A stretch of 64,000 nt of DNA from an uncultured SAR116 cluster alpha proteobacterium (lineage in GTDB: Bacteria; Pseudomonadota; Alphaproteobacteria; Puniceispirillales; Puniceispirillaceae), in the NCBI GenBank assembly GCA_902625725.1, contig CACOCY010000004.1:28501-92500 (forward strand). The letters are read 5' to 3'. The position numbers and the translations under genes were made by a program. The first letter of the stretch is position 1; each line of letters starts with the position of its first letter. Positions 29,518-37,915 of this stretch are shown one piece after another. The notes below the pieces were generated by a model. The model worked only from the letters and a program-made list of their open reading frames with translations, was not told where the DNA came from and searched no databases.

Positions 29518-30170
29518 AAAACAGTACGATAATTGCTCCGTCCATTTTGGCGGCTGATTTTGGTGAGCTTGCCGCTGAAGTAAGACAGGTCGAAAATGCA
29601 GGTGCAGACTGGATTCATCTTGATGTAATGGACGGAAACTTTGTTCCGAACCTAAGCTTTGGAGCTCCAGTTATTTCTGCTCTTCGAAAAAGCACATCAA
29701 GCTATTTTGACGCTCATTTAATGGTCCAACATCCAGAAACATTAATTTCAGATATGCAAAAAGCAGGATGTGATGGTATCACTGTACATTTTGAAGCATG
29801 TACACATCTTGATAGAACCTTGTCTATTATAAATGACCATGGTTGCTGTGCCGGTGTTGCTTTGAATCCTCATACCAGTGTTGAAAACATCTCACAAATC
29901 TTAGACAAAATTGGTTTGATTTTGATTATGACAGTGAACCCGGGCTTTGGTGGCCAAAAGTTTATTTCTTCAATGATTCATAAAATACGACAGGCTCGAC
30001 AACTGATAGGAGATAGGCCAATTCAACTTCAAGTAGATGGAGGAATAACAGCACGGACAGCACCTTTGGCACTTGCAGCTGGTGCTAATAATCTTGTTGC
30101 TGGGTCAGCAATTTTTGGTAAAAAGGTAGATGAATATCCATTCCAAATTAAAGCGATTAGAGGCGAGTAA
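29514..30170 (+). CDS. rpe: Ribulose-phosphate 3-epimerase
   Basis: Interconverts ribulose 5-phosphate and xylulose 5-phosphate in the pentose phosphate pathway. The TIM barrel shows IAPSILAADFGEL, the metal-site HLDVMDGNFVPNLSFG, FDAHLMVQHPE, MTVNPGFGGQKFI and QVDGGI. The 218 residues are full length. The start overlaps the helicase stop by four bases, implying translational coupling to that gene. Confidence 0.97.
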   Translation: MKNSTIIAPSILAADFGELAAEVRQVENAGADWIHLDVMDGNFVPNLSFGAPVISALRKSTSSYFDAHLMVQHPETLISDMQKAGCDGITVHFEACTHLDRTLSIINDHGCCAGVALNPHTSVENISQILDKIGLILIMTVNPGFGGQKFISSMIHKIRQARQLIGDRPIQLQVDGGITARTAPLALAAGANNLVAGSAIFGKKVDEYPFQIKAIRGE

Positions 30171-30214
30171 AATTATTTTTCTCAGTCAATTGCCCAGTAT
30201 TTGTCATCTTTTAA

Positions 30215-31171
30215 TTAAACTCCAATATGTTTTTGACCGCGCTTTTGAGCCAATTTAATTTGTTTTTGTCTTTCTTTAAACCTCTCTTTTTGTTGTGTGG
30301 TTGTTTTTAAAATACAATGGGGGCAGCTAATACCTGTTTGATAACTAATCGATGCAATGTCATCTTCAGACAAGGGATGTCTGCAGGCATTGCAAAGTTC
30401 ATAGGTTCCTTTTTGTAAACTATGGTCAACGCTAACTCGGTTGTCAAATACGAAACATTCTCCCTGCCAAAGAGACTCGTTTGAAGGCACGTCTTCAAAG
30501 TATTTTAGAATACCTCCTTTTAGTTGATATACCTCGTCAAACCCAATTTTTTTTAGGTAGGCTGTTGATTTTTCACATCTGATACCGCCTGTACAATACA
30601 TAGCAATTTTTCTTTGTTTTTTACTCTTTTCTTTTAAAGCTAACTTATCTGCCCAATTTGGAAAATCACGAAATGAATTTGTTTTAGGGCTTACCGCATT
30701 CTTGAATTTTCCAATGGCAACCTCGTAATCATTGCGAGTATCAATTACAAGTACTTCTGGAGATGAAATAAATTCATTCCAGTCGCTTGGCTTTATATAA
30801 TCTCCTTTTAATTTTGACGAGTTAATTTGAGGTTTACCCATTGTGACAATTTCTTTTTTTAATCTTACTTTCATGCGATTAAAAGGACAGCTATTGTCTT
30901 GAGAGTATTTGATTTCTACGTTTTTAAATTCAGTTTGGTTATGTATCCAAGCGACAAAATCATTAACATTTTCGTGATTACCTGAAATTGTGCCATTTAT
31001 GCCCTCGGGTGCAATAAGAATTGTTCCAAAAAGTGAATGTTTAGCGCAAATTTGCTTGAATCGTTTTTGCCAAACTTTCGTTTTTTCTAAGTTCACAAAA
31101 TGGTAAAGAGCTGCAATTAAAAAAGGTTTTTGTTCCAATTCAAAAGTTTCTATGTTTGCTTGGTCTATCAT
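30215..31171 (-). CDS. trhO: tRNA uridine 34 hydroxylase TrhO (YceA)
   Basis: Rhodanese-family enzyme that hydroxylates U34 of tRNA to 5-hydroxyuridine. The N-terminal domain has GTILIAPEGINGTISG. The rhodanese domain has VIDTRNDYEVAIGKFKNA and the active-site loop MYCTGGIRCEKSTAYL. The C-terminal part has ELCNACRHPLS and SCPHC cysteines, typical of the longer members. It is 318 residues and intact, and converges with rpe. Confidence 0.93.
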   Translation of the reverse strand: MIDQANIETFELEQKPFLIAALYHFVNLEKTKVWQKRFKQICAKHSLFGTILIAPEGINGTISGNHENVNDFVAWIHNQTEFKNVEIKYSQDNSCPFNRMKVRLKKEIVTMGKPQINSSKLKGDYIKPSDWNEFISSPEVLVIDTRNDYEVAIGKFKNAVSPKTNSFRDFPNWADKLALKEKSKKQRKIAMYCTGGIRCEKSTAYLKKIGFDEVYQLKGGILKYFEDVPSNESLWQGECFVFDNRVSVDHSLQKGTYELCNACRHPLSEDDIASISYQTGISCPHCILKTTTQQKERFKERQKQIKLAQKRGQKHIGV

Positions 31172-31366
31172 TTTAATTTTTGCTAAGATGTATTTTTTTT
31201 TAAATTCTGGACCTGTTAAACGTTACCATCAGGATATAGCATTTAAATGGATTTAACCGCAAGTAAAGTTGTTTTTTGGTCTTTAATAAATACCCAGAAT
31301 TAATTGTTAACTTGATTTCTTTATAGAATTACAATAAGGCGCTATGGTAGAAATGTATGATGTGGT

Positions 31367-31395
31367 TTGAATAAGATATTTTAATTCATTATAGG
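31367..31395 (+). promoter_or_regulatory. Candidate promoter of the amino-acid ABC operon
   Basis: TTGAAT (31367-31372), 17 bp, TATAGG (31390-31395). It is placed so that a short leader ends at the AGGAAAG ribosome-binding site of the GTG-started ATPase gene. The rest of 31172-31421 shows nothing else I can support. Confidence 0.4.
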
Positions 31396-31421
31396 ATAAT
31401 GGTCGTCAGGAAAGATAAATT

Positions 31422-32201
31422 GTGGATGCAATTGGAAATAGCCCAATACTGGAGGTTCGTAATTTAAAGAAAAGTTATGGGGAGCTTGCCGTTCTAAAGG
31501 ACATTAGTTTTTCAGCAAATGCGGGGTCCGTCATCAGTTTTATTGGCTCTTCTGGATCAGGAAAATCAACGTTATTAAGATGTTGTAACCTTCTAGAGAT
31601 CCCACAAGGTGGCGAAATAGTTTTCAAAGGGGAAGCAGTAGCTTGGACCAGCAAAACAGAAGAAAGACAGCTGTCAGATAAGAAACAGATCATAAAGTTC
31701 AGAACTAATTTATCAATGGTTTTTCAGTCTTTTAACTTATGGGCCCATTTGACTGTTCTGGATAATATTATTGAAGCACCAGTCACCGTACTTGGAAAAG
31801 ATAGACAAACAATGCGAGATGCTGCGTATGCGTTTCTTGATAAAGTGGGTATCGCAGACAAAGCGGAAAGTTGGCCATCACAACTATCTGGCGGCCAGCA
31901 ACAACGGGCTGCTATAGCAAGGGCACTAGCGATGGAACCAGATGCATTATTATTCGACGAGCCAACATCCGCTCTTGATCCAGAACTCGAACAAGAAGTA
32001 GTTAAAGTAATAAAAGATCTTGCATCAGAAGGGCGTACCATGCTTTTAGTGACTCATGATATGCAATTAGCACGTGAATTATCAGATCGCGTGTTGTTTT
32101 TGCACCAGGGAATTGTCGAAGAGGAGGGTCATCCAGATACTTTATTTGAAAACCCTAGGTCTAATCGGCTAAAGCAGTTTTTAAGTGCGGCTGCGAGTTA
32201 A
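31422..32201 (+). CDS. Polar amino-acid ABC transporter ATPase (HisP/OccP-like)
   Basis: ATP-binding subunit of a polar amino-acid importer, 259 residues. Walker A is GSSGSGKSTLLRC, the Q-loop region MVFQSFNLWAHLTV, the signature LSGGQQQRAAIARAL, Walker B ALLFDEPTSALDPE and the switch histidine VTHDMQLA. The insert WTSKTEERQLSDKKQI between Walker A and the Q-loop resembles HisP/OccP of histidine and opine uptake. The start is GTG at 31422 with AGGAAAG upstream. It is the first gene of a five-gene cluster. Confidence 0.93.
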   Translation: MDAIGNSPILEVRNLKKSYGELAVLKDISFSANAGSVISFIGSSGSGKSTLLRCCNLLEIPQGGEIVFKGEAVAWTSKTEERQLSDKKQIIKFRTNLSMVFQSFNLWAHLTVLDNIIEAPVTVLGKDRQTMRDAAYAFLDKVGIADKAESWPSQLSGGQQQRAAIARALAMEPDALLFDEPTSALDPELEQEVVKVIKDLASEGRTMLLVTHDMQLARELSDRVLFLHQGIVEEEGHPDTLFENPRSNRLKQFLSAAAS

Positions 32202-32239
32202 CTTGAAATGTACTTATATGTTTAAACAGGAGAAATGAT

Positions 32240-32959
32240 ATGAAGAAAATATTGGTGGCAGCCGTTCTGGCTGGTTTGGCAATGAGCTCTGCTTTAGCGG
32301 ATACCGTTCGTATGGGCACAGAAGGGGCTTACATGCCATATAACGGCATCGATGATAACGGTAAATTTATAGGTTTCGAAATTGACTTGGGAGATGAGCT
32401 GTGTAAGAGAGCAAATCTCGAGTGTACGTGGGTTAAGAATGATTGGGATTCGATTATTCCGAACCTAAAAGCAGGAAATTATGACACTATTATCGCTGGT
32501 ATGTCTATTACGGAAGAGCGGATGAAAGAAATTGACTTTACCACAAATTACACGCAGCCAGACCCGTCTAAATACCTTGCGTTATCAGGCGCATCAGTGG
32601 ATTTCAGCTCTGGAGTGATTGCTGCGCAAACTGGAACTATACAGGCCAGTTTTATTGTGGAATCTGGAGCTACTTTAGTGGAGTTTGCAACTCCGGATGA
32701 GACGATTGCGGCTGTTAAAAACGGTGAAGCAGATGCAGTCTTAGCAGATAAAGCATTCTTAGAACCTTACGCAAAAGACTCGGGTGGCGAGTTAGAGTTT
32801 GTTGGTGACAGCGTCCTTATTGGTGGCGGTATTGGAATGGGCATCCGCAAGTCAGACACAGATCTAAAAAACAAGTTCAATGCTGCAATTAATTCTATGA
32901 AAGCAGATGGATCACTTAATGATCTTATTAAGAAATGGGAAATTGGAGAGTTGTTCTAG
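32240..32959 (+). CDS. Polar amino-acid ABC transporter substrate-binding protein
   Basis: Periplasmic binding protein of the HisJ/ArtJ/LAO family (SBP_bac_3), 239 residues. The signal peptide (residues 1-20) ends in SALA before DTVRMG. The core shows GTEGAYMPYNGID, GFEIDLGDELCKR, WDSIIPNLKAGNYDTII and the ligand-loop SITEERMKEIDFT. The exact ligand is unknown; basic or opine-like amino acids are likely from the family. AGGAG lies just before the ATG. A strong hairpin follows the gene. Confidence 0.93.
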   Translation: MKKILVAAVLAGLAMSSALADTVRMGTEGAYMPYNGIDDNGKFIGFEIDLGDELCKRANLECTWVKNDWDSIIPNLKAGNYDTIIAGMSITEERMKEIDFTTNYTQPDPSKYLALSGASVDFSSGVIAAQTGTIQASFIVESGATLVEFATPDETIAAVKNGEADAVLADKAFLEPYAKDSGGELEFVGDSVLIGGGIGMGIRKSDTDLKNKFNAAINSMKADGSLNDLIKKWEIGELF

Positions 32960-32981
32960 TTCAAAAAACCATATTCTATAC

Positions 32982-33013
32982 AAACGCGGAGACAACATTG
33001 AAACTCCGCGTTT
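32982..33013 (+). terminator. Intercistronic hairpin after the binding-protein gene
   Basis: Perfect 10-bp stem AAACGCGGAG (32982-32991) / CTCCGCGTTT (33004-33013) with a 12-nt loop. No T-run follows, so partial termination or 3'-end protection of the binding-protein mRNA is more likely than full termination. Confidence 0.65.
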
Positions 33014-33078
33014 GTCATTACTTAATTTTGGTATAATTTCAGAAATGACTGATTTATTGCCTCATCCAAGAGGTATCC

Positions 33079-33960
33079 ATGTTTAATGCCTGTATTAATC
33101 CGTCTTCTATTGAAGGCTTTGTTTGGCTTATTTGTTATTTAACTACCGCAAAGCATTTTGCGTTCTATTTTTCTTTTCTTGTGGTATTATTATTGCTCAT
33201 TTTTGCTGCTCCATTATCTTTGTTATTTGGATTTATTGCTACTGCCGGCGTGCGTTCTTCAGTATTTCTAATAAGGATAATCGCTAAAGGCTATATAAAT
33301 ATGGTGAGGGGAATCCCTGATGTCGTTTTCTTCCTATTTGTGCCATTGGCGCTTGACCAATTATTTGAATTTATTCGCCATAAAATCATATGTTTTGACG
33401 TAACAGAACCAATATGGAGGGGGACTGATTTTGTTGTGTGTAAAGCAGCTAAACTTCCTTTATCAACGGCAGATTTATGGGTACATCAGATGTATTCTTT
33501 TATTTTAGCGTTAATAGCTTTTGCAATTGTTTTTGGCGCTTTTGCGGGCAATGTTTTGAGTGGTGCAATGAATGCTGTTCCAAAAGCGCAGACTGATACT
33601 GCTACGGCCTTTGGATTCTCGAAAAAACAAACATTCTGGCGTATTTTAGTGCCACAGATGTGGGTATATGCTATTCCTGGTTTATCAAACTTGTGGATGA
33701 TCTTAATTAAGGCAACGCCTCTGTTGTTTTTGCTAGGGGTTGAAGATGTTGTTTACTGGGCAAGAGAGCTAGGAGGGTCAAAAACCTCTTTGTATGCTTA
33801 TCCTCACCCCGACTGGAGAGTCTATTATTTCGCCGGTTTACTGGTGTTTTATTTACTGATGACATGGTTTAGTGGAAAAGTATTAAATAAGCTTCAACTG
33901 AAATTGAGTCACGGTCAGTCAACCATGGCCGGAAGAGAGTTGCAGGGGTACCCAGGATGA
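33079..33960 (+). CDS. Polar amino-acid ABC transporter permease (HisQ-like)
   Basis: Inner-membrane permease, 293 residues. The HisMQ features are KGYINMVRGIPDVVFFLF and the EAA-like loop GAMNAVPKAQTDTATAFGFSKKQTFWRILVPQ (quoted here in pieces: GAMNAVPKAQ, ATAFGFSKK). It is longer than the usual 225-240. An extra hydrophilic stretch of about 35 residues (FEFIRHKIICFDVTEPIW and after) lies between helices, and another precedes the last helix. It overlaps the next permease by four bases (ATGA). Confidence 0.9.
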   Translation: MFNACINPSSIEGFVWLICYLTTAKHFAFYFSFLVVLLLLIFAAPLSLLFGFIATAGVRSSVFLIRIIAKGYINMVRGIPDVVFFLFVPLALDQLFEFIRHKIICFDVTEPIWRGTDFVVCKAAKLPLSTADLWVHQMYSFILALIAFAIVFGAFAGNVLSGAMNAVPKAQTDTATAFGFSKKQTFWRILVPQMWVYAIPGLSNLWMILIKATPLLFLLGVEDVVYWARELGGSKTSLYAYPHPDWRVYYFAGLLVFYLLMTWFSGKVLNKLQLKLSHGQSTMAGRELQGYPG

Positions 33961-34799
33961 GCAACTGTTTGACAACAATACAAGATTATGGTCTTCGCTC
34001 TGTTGGAATTGGTGAACGCATTTTGCCAAAAACTGATATCACAATATGTGAACAAGTTGTATTAATTGGCTCGGGGTTAATTTGGAACATTTATTTTGGT
34101 ACGATTGCCGTCTTCGTTGGCTTTTGGTTTTCCGTCATGCTTGCTATCGGTAAAAATAATAAGTTTGCTGTATTTCGGAACCCGTCCAATGTTTTTATTT
34201 TTTTATTTAGAGGTTCCCCTCTGTTTATTCAGTTTTTCTTCGCTTATGAGTTATTTGTGCTCTTACCCAAAATTGGTGTAACGCTAGATCTTGGATTCGT
34301 AAGTTTATCGATGCAGTCTCATTGGCTTACAAAAGCATGGCTTGGAGGATTAATTGTTCTTTTTTGTAACACTGCCGCTTATTCTGCAGAAATATTTTAC
34401 GGTGCTATTCGCGCGGTCCCATCCACTGAATTAGAGGCAGCAGAAGCCTATGGTATAACCGGATGGAACAAATTCAGACGGATTATCTGGCCTTCAATGC
34501 TTCGACTCGCTTGGCCTTCATATACAAATGAAGCTATTTTCTTATTTCATGCTACAACATTGATTTTTTTCACTGGTTTTCCGGCCTGGAGACAATCCGG
34601 AGATGCTCTGTACTATGCAAATTATTTTTCAGATAAAACTTTCAATCCGTTTTTACCCTACCCAATAGTGGCTGCTTATTTTATATTTATAACACTAATT
34701 ATTATTTTTATATTTGGTGTTGCAAACAGGCATCTAAATAGACATCTTAATGTTGAGCAAAGGGCCCAAATAAGACTATCACTTAATTTATTGCGATAA
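33957..34799 (+). CDS. Polar amino-acid ABC transporter permease (HisM-like)
   Basis: Second permease subunit, 280 residues. It has FLFRGSPLFIQFFFAYELF, the typical RGSP(L) motif of HisM/OccM, and the EAA loop IRAVPSTELEAAEAYGI followed by WNKFRRIIWPSMLR. The last helix ends in a charged tail (RHLNRHLNVEQR). It is longer than HisM (about 235), with extra residues before the first helix. Translation is coupled to the preceding permease. Confidence 0.92.
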   Translation: MSNCLTTIQDYGLRSVGIGERILPKTDITICEQVVLIGSGLIWNIYFGTIAVFVGFWFSVMLAIGKNNKFAVFRNPSNVFIFLFRGSPLFIQFFFAYELFVLLPKIGVTLDLGFVSLSMQSHWLTKAWLGGLIVLFCNTAAYSAEIFYGAIRAVPSTELEAAEAYGITGWNKFRRIIWPSMLRLAWPSYTNEAIFLFHATTLIFFTGFPAWRQSGDALYYANYFSDKTFNPFLPYPIVAAYFIFITLIIIFIFGVANRHLNRHLNVEQRAQIRLSLNLLR

Positions 34800-34835
34800 G
34801 TACATTCATAAATTTTAAAAGATAGGGAGCGCAAA

Positions 34836-35990
34836 ATAAGCGTAGAACATTTAACAATTGAATTGTCAGCAGATACGGCTGGTTCTTCATATCATTTGTC
34901 TTATTATCACTTTACACCAGATGGAAAAAAAAATGTCCCAAAGGTGTATTTGCAAGCAGGCCTGCACGCAGATGAGCAGCCGGGCACACTTATATTGCAT
35001 TACTTGCTGGAAATGCTAGCAAAGGATGATAAGTTAGGACGGTTAGACGCCGAATTTTTTGTATTTCCTATGGTTAACCCAATCGGAATGGCACAAATTC
35101 ATAATCACCATCATAGCGGTAGATACGACTTTTCTACTGGCATAAATTTTAACCGAAATTGGCCAGAATTAGCCTCCTGTATTATGGATGAAGATAACGA
35201 AATAGCAAGTGACTTCACACAAGATATTAATTCAAATAAGAATAAAGTTATTTCAGCTTTGACAAAATGGATATCCAACCAGAAGCCTATAACTGCGCTA
35301 GAAAAACTTCGACTTGAAATAATAAAAATAGCGATGCACTGTGATGTTGTTTTAGACTTGCATTGCGATATTCATGCGCTTAATCATATTTATATAGCTC
35401 CACAATTAATGCCTGAATATCAAGATTTAGCTGATTGGATGGGATCCCATGCAACATTGACTGCAGAAAATTCGGGAGGAGGCTCTTTTGACGAAGTTTG
35501 GTCACGATTATGGATAGACATTCAACGTCTTTGCCCAGATAAGCCCATTCCAAAACCTGTTCTATCTGCAACTCTTGAATATCGAGGATTAGTTGATGTT
35601 GACGAATTATTGAATAGAAAAGATGCAGAGAATTTAAGGGGATTTTTTATTTCCCGTGGATTTATAAATACAAAAACAAAAACTATCCCTCCTCCTTCAC
35701 CACAAGCTTTGCCTTTTAATGCAACTCAGATTATCAAATCACACGTAAGTGGATTGGTTTGCTACAGCGTTCAGCTTGGTCAGATGGTGACCGAAGGAGA
35801 ACTTGTCGCAACAATTCTTTTATTAGATGGTCCTGATGCTTACCGTTCCAGAGTTCCTATATATGCAGGCACAAGAGGTCTTGTTTTTTCTATGATGCTT
35901 CAGAAATATACCTGGAAAGGTGAGACTATAGCGAAGATAGCAGGGTTAAAAGCATTGCCTGAAAGAACAGGAGTACTCTTGGAGGCTTGA
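34836..35990 (+). CDS. M14-type zinc deacylase (succinylglutamate desuccinylase/aspartoacylase family)
   Basis: Zinc hydrolase that likely removes an acyl group from an N-acyl amino acid. The zinc ligands are visible as HADE in LQAGLHADEQPGT and His in LDLHCDIH, and a catalytic Glu in ATLEYRG. FNRNWPE supplies a substrate-binding Arg. The usual start would be TTG at 34863. However, GGGAG at 34825-34829 is ideally spaced (6 nt) for codon ATA at 34836, and the nine residues between read SVEHLTIEL, like a normal N-terminus. I list the longer frame; the start is uncertain. As last gene of the importer cluster it probably processes the imported compound. Confidence 0.85.
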   Translation: MSVEHLTIELSADTAGSSYHLSYYHFTPDGKKNVPKVYLQAGLHADEQPGTLILHYLLEMLAKDDKLGRLDAEFFVFPMVNPIGMAQIHNHHHSGRYDFSTGINFNRNWPELASCIMDEDNEIASDFTQDINSNKNKVISALTKWISNQKPITALEKLRLEIIKIAMHCDVVLDLHCDIHALNHIYIAPQLMPEYQDLADWMGSHATLTAENSGGGSFDEVWSRLWIDIQRLCPDKPIPKPVLSATLEYRGLVDVDELLNRKDAENLRGFFISRGFINTKTKTIPPPSPQALPFNATQIIKSHVSGLVCYSVQLGQMVTEGELVATILLLDGPDAYRSRVPIYAGTRGLVFSMMLQKYTWKGETIAKIAGLKALPERTGVLLEA

Positions 35991-35996
35991 TGGTAT

Positions 35997-36575
35997 TTAA
36001 TTAGCCATCGATAATTTTGATTCTATTAGTAATTGAAATATTTTTTCTCGAAGTTTAGATGATTCTGCGCTAACCATCGATGAGAACGAATCCTGCAGAG
36101 ATCCATCTCTTGCTATAAGATATTTATGAAAATTCCATTTAGGACGAGCCCTCCAACCAAGTTCATCATTAACCCACTTATAAAAAGGATGCGCCCTTTC
36201 CCCCTTAACAAATGTCTTAGCAGCCATTGGAAAGTTAATATTAAAATTCGCGGTACAAAAACGTTTTATTTGGTCATCTGTACCTGGTTCTTGTCCCCCA
36301 AAATCGTTACTTGGAACACCTATAACAACTAGTCCATCCTCTTTATATTCGTTCCATAAAGATTGTAGCCCCTCATATTGGCGAGTAAATCCACACTCTG
36401 AAGCTGTATTAACAACCAATATTACATCGCCCCTGAAGTCAGAAAGAGATATAACGCCTCCTTCAATCGAAGCGAATTCAAAATTATATGCTGATTTGGC
36501 GTTTACCATTGACGTTGTTCCCAAGTTTATTGAAGTGATAATAAAAAAGAACCACCTTAAATAATTAATAACCAT
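35997..36575 (-). CDS. Glutathione peroxidase (cysteine type)
   Basis: Thiol peroxidase of the GPx family, 192 residues. The active-site Cys lies in NTASECGFTRQYEGLQ, the Gln in PSNDFGGQEPG, and Trp/Asn in RPKWNFHKYLI, so the catalytic tetrad is complete. The position used by selenocysteine in animal enzymes is Cys here. A hydrophobic N-terminus (residues 8-20) ending near MVNAKSA suggests a signal peptide and a periplasmic location. It converges closely on the deacylase gene (6 bp gap). Confidence 0.93.
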   Translation of the reverse strand: MVINYLRWFFFIITSINLGTTSMVNAKSAYNFEFASIEGGVISLSDFRGDVILVVNTASECGFTRQYEGLQSLWNEYKEDGLVVIGVPSNDFGGQEPGTDDQIKRFCTANFNINFPMAAKTFVKGERAHPFYKWVNDELGWRARPKWNFHKYLIARDGSLQDSFSSMVSAESSKLREKIFQLLIESKLSMAN

Positions 36576-36703
36576 TTGAACCTATATTAGCTCTAACTTG
36601 TTTAAATTTTTGAAATGGTATGTTTTAGTCAGAAAGCAAGTGATTTTTGGTCAAAAATAAGAAAAGTTTAAAAATTTTCCTATAAAATAGTATTCTAGTT
36701 ATT

Positions 36704-37819
36704 CTAGTCTGATATCCATAAGTCATGAAGGAACTCGTTAATTATTTTCTGGCCAGCTATTCCTATAATTTGATTTCGCAGAATTGCAAGTGGCCCATTC
36801 ATTCGAAAAATATTACCAGATATTTGACTTTTTCTAGTAACAGAATAAGACTCAGACATTCGTGATTTTACCATATTTTTTAATGCATCGGAAACTGAAC
36901 TTCCCTTTGATAGTTCTGTCTCAATACACTCTACGTCCATGAAGGACTGACCGGCACCTTGAGCAAGGTGGGGCGGCATAGGGTGAGCAGCATCTCCGAT
37001 TAATGTAACGGACCCCCTGCGCCAGTTAAACAAAGGCTCACAAATTTTAATATTGGTTCGGTGCCATTTTTCTGGCTTTTCTCCAAGGGCCAAGAGCACT
37101 GGGTGATCGGAAAAAATGGATTGAATAGAGCTTTTAGGGAAAGTTTTTTTTGAAAATGCAAATACAAAGTTAATGTCGTTGCCTTTTCGAATTGGATAGG
37201 AAACTAAGTGGCAAGATTCGCCCAGCCATAGTTGCACATTCGGATATGAAAACCCGTTAGGGACTTTCGATGAAGGAAACACACTCCTGTAAATAGAGTA
37301 GTCAGAATTTATTTGGCTAGCGCTTGAATTAACAAAGTGTCTGGTCTTACCATCCCAGCCATCAGCACCAATAATAAATGGGGCTGTGATTATCTCATCA
37401 TTATCAAGTATTAATTTTGTTACATTCAATTGGTGGGAAATGGATTTTACCTTTGAATGAATGAATTCAATTAGGGGGTTTCTTAAACACAAGTTTAATA
37501 AGATTTGGTGGAGGTCTTCGCGCGCCATTGATAAATAAGGAGCTTTAGTTTTTAATAGTGATATATTTGTGAGACTAGACCCAATATCAAACGCTTTGAT
37601 ATCAACTGCTAACAACCTATCGGCTTGGCTTACAATCTCATTTTCTAAACCTAAACTGGATAAAGCTCTGAAGGTGTTTGGTGCAATTTGTAACCCACCT
37701 AATAATTCAGAATTGTTCTTAGGCGCGATTATTGTAATTTTGTGTCCATATTTGGCAAAAGTAATGGCTGCTCCAAGACCGCTAAAACTATTTCCAATAA
37801 TAATGATTTCGTTACCCAT
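36704..37819 (-). CDS. FAD-dependent monooxygenase (PHBH/UbiH fold)
   Basis: Flavoprotein hydroxylase of 371 residues. The FAD-binding opening is IIIIGNSFSGLGAAI, in which the usual GxGxxG reads G-N-S-F-S-G. The second flavin motif is clear: TLIGDAAHPMPPHLAQGAG. A DG-type motif FIIGADGWDGKTR is in the middle. Relatives include salicylate- and 3-hydroxybenzoate-hydroxylases and kynurenine-type enzymes. The substrate cannot be assigned. It stands alone on the minus strand. Confidence 0.87.
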   Translation of the reverse strand: MGNEIIIIGNSFSGLGAAITFAKYGHKITIIAPKNNSELLGGLQIAPNTFRALSSLGLENEIVSQADRLLAVDIKAFDIGSSLTNISLLKTKAPYLSMAREDLHQILLNLCLRNPLIEFIHSKVKSISHQLNVTKLILDNDEIITAPFIIGADGWDGKTRHFVNSSASQINSDYSIYRSVFPSSKVPNGFSYPNVQLWLGESCHLVSYPIRKGNDINFVFAFSKKTFPKSSIQSIFSDHPVLLALGEKPEKWHRTNIKICEPLFNWRRGSVTLIGDAAHPMPPHLAQGAGQSFMDVECIETELSKGSSVSDALKNMVKSRMSESYSVTRKSQISGNIFRMNGPLAILRNQIIGIAGQKIINEFLHDLWISD

Positions 37820-37846
37820 TTTGGTATTTAATGAGAACTAGAAGTG

Positions 37847-37877
37847 TAAAAAAGTCGACCATAAGCCGACTTTTTTT
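37847..37877 (-). terminator. Terminator downstream of hppA
   Basis: Hairpin AAAGTCG (37851-37857) / CGACTTT (37867-37873) flanked by A- and T-runs on both sides, so it can work in either direction. It lies 39 bp beyond the hppA stop. Confidence 0.75.
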
Positions 37878-37915
37878 CAAGAATAATCATGTGCTTTAAA
37901 AACGGCATATGCTCA

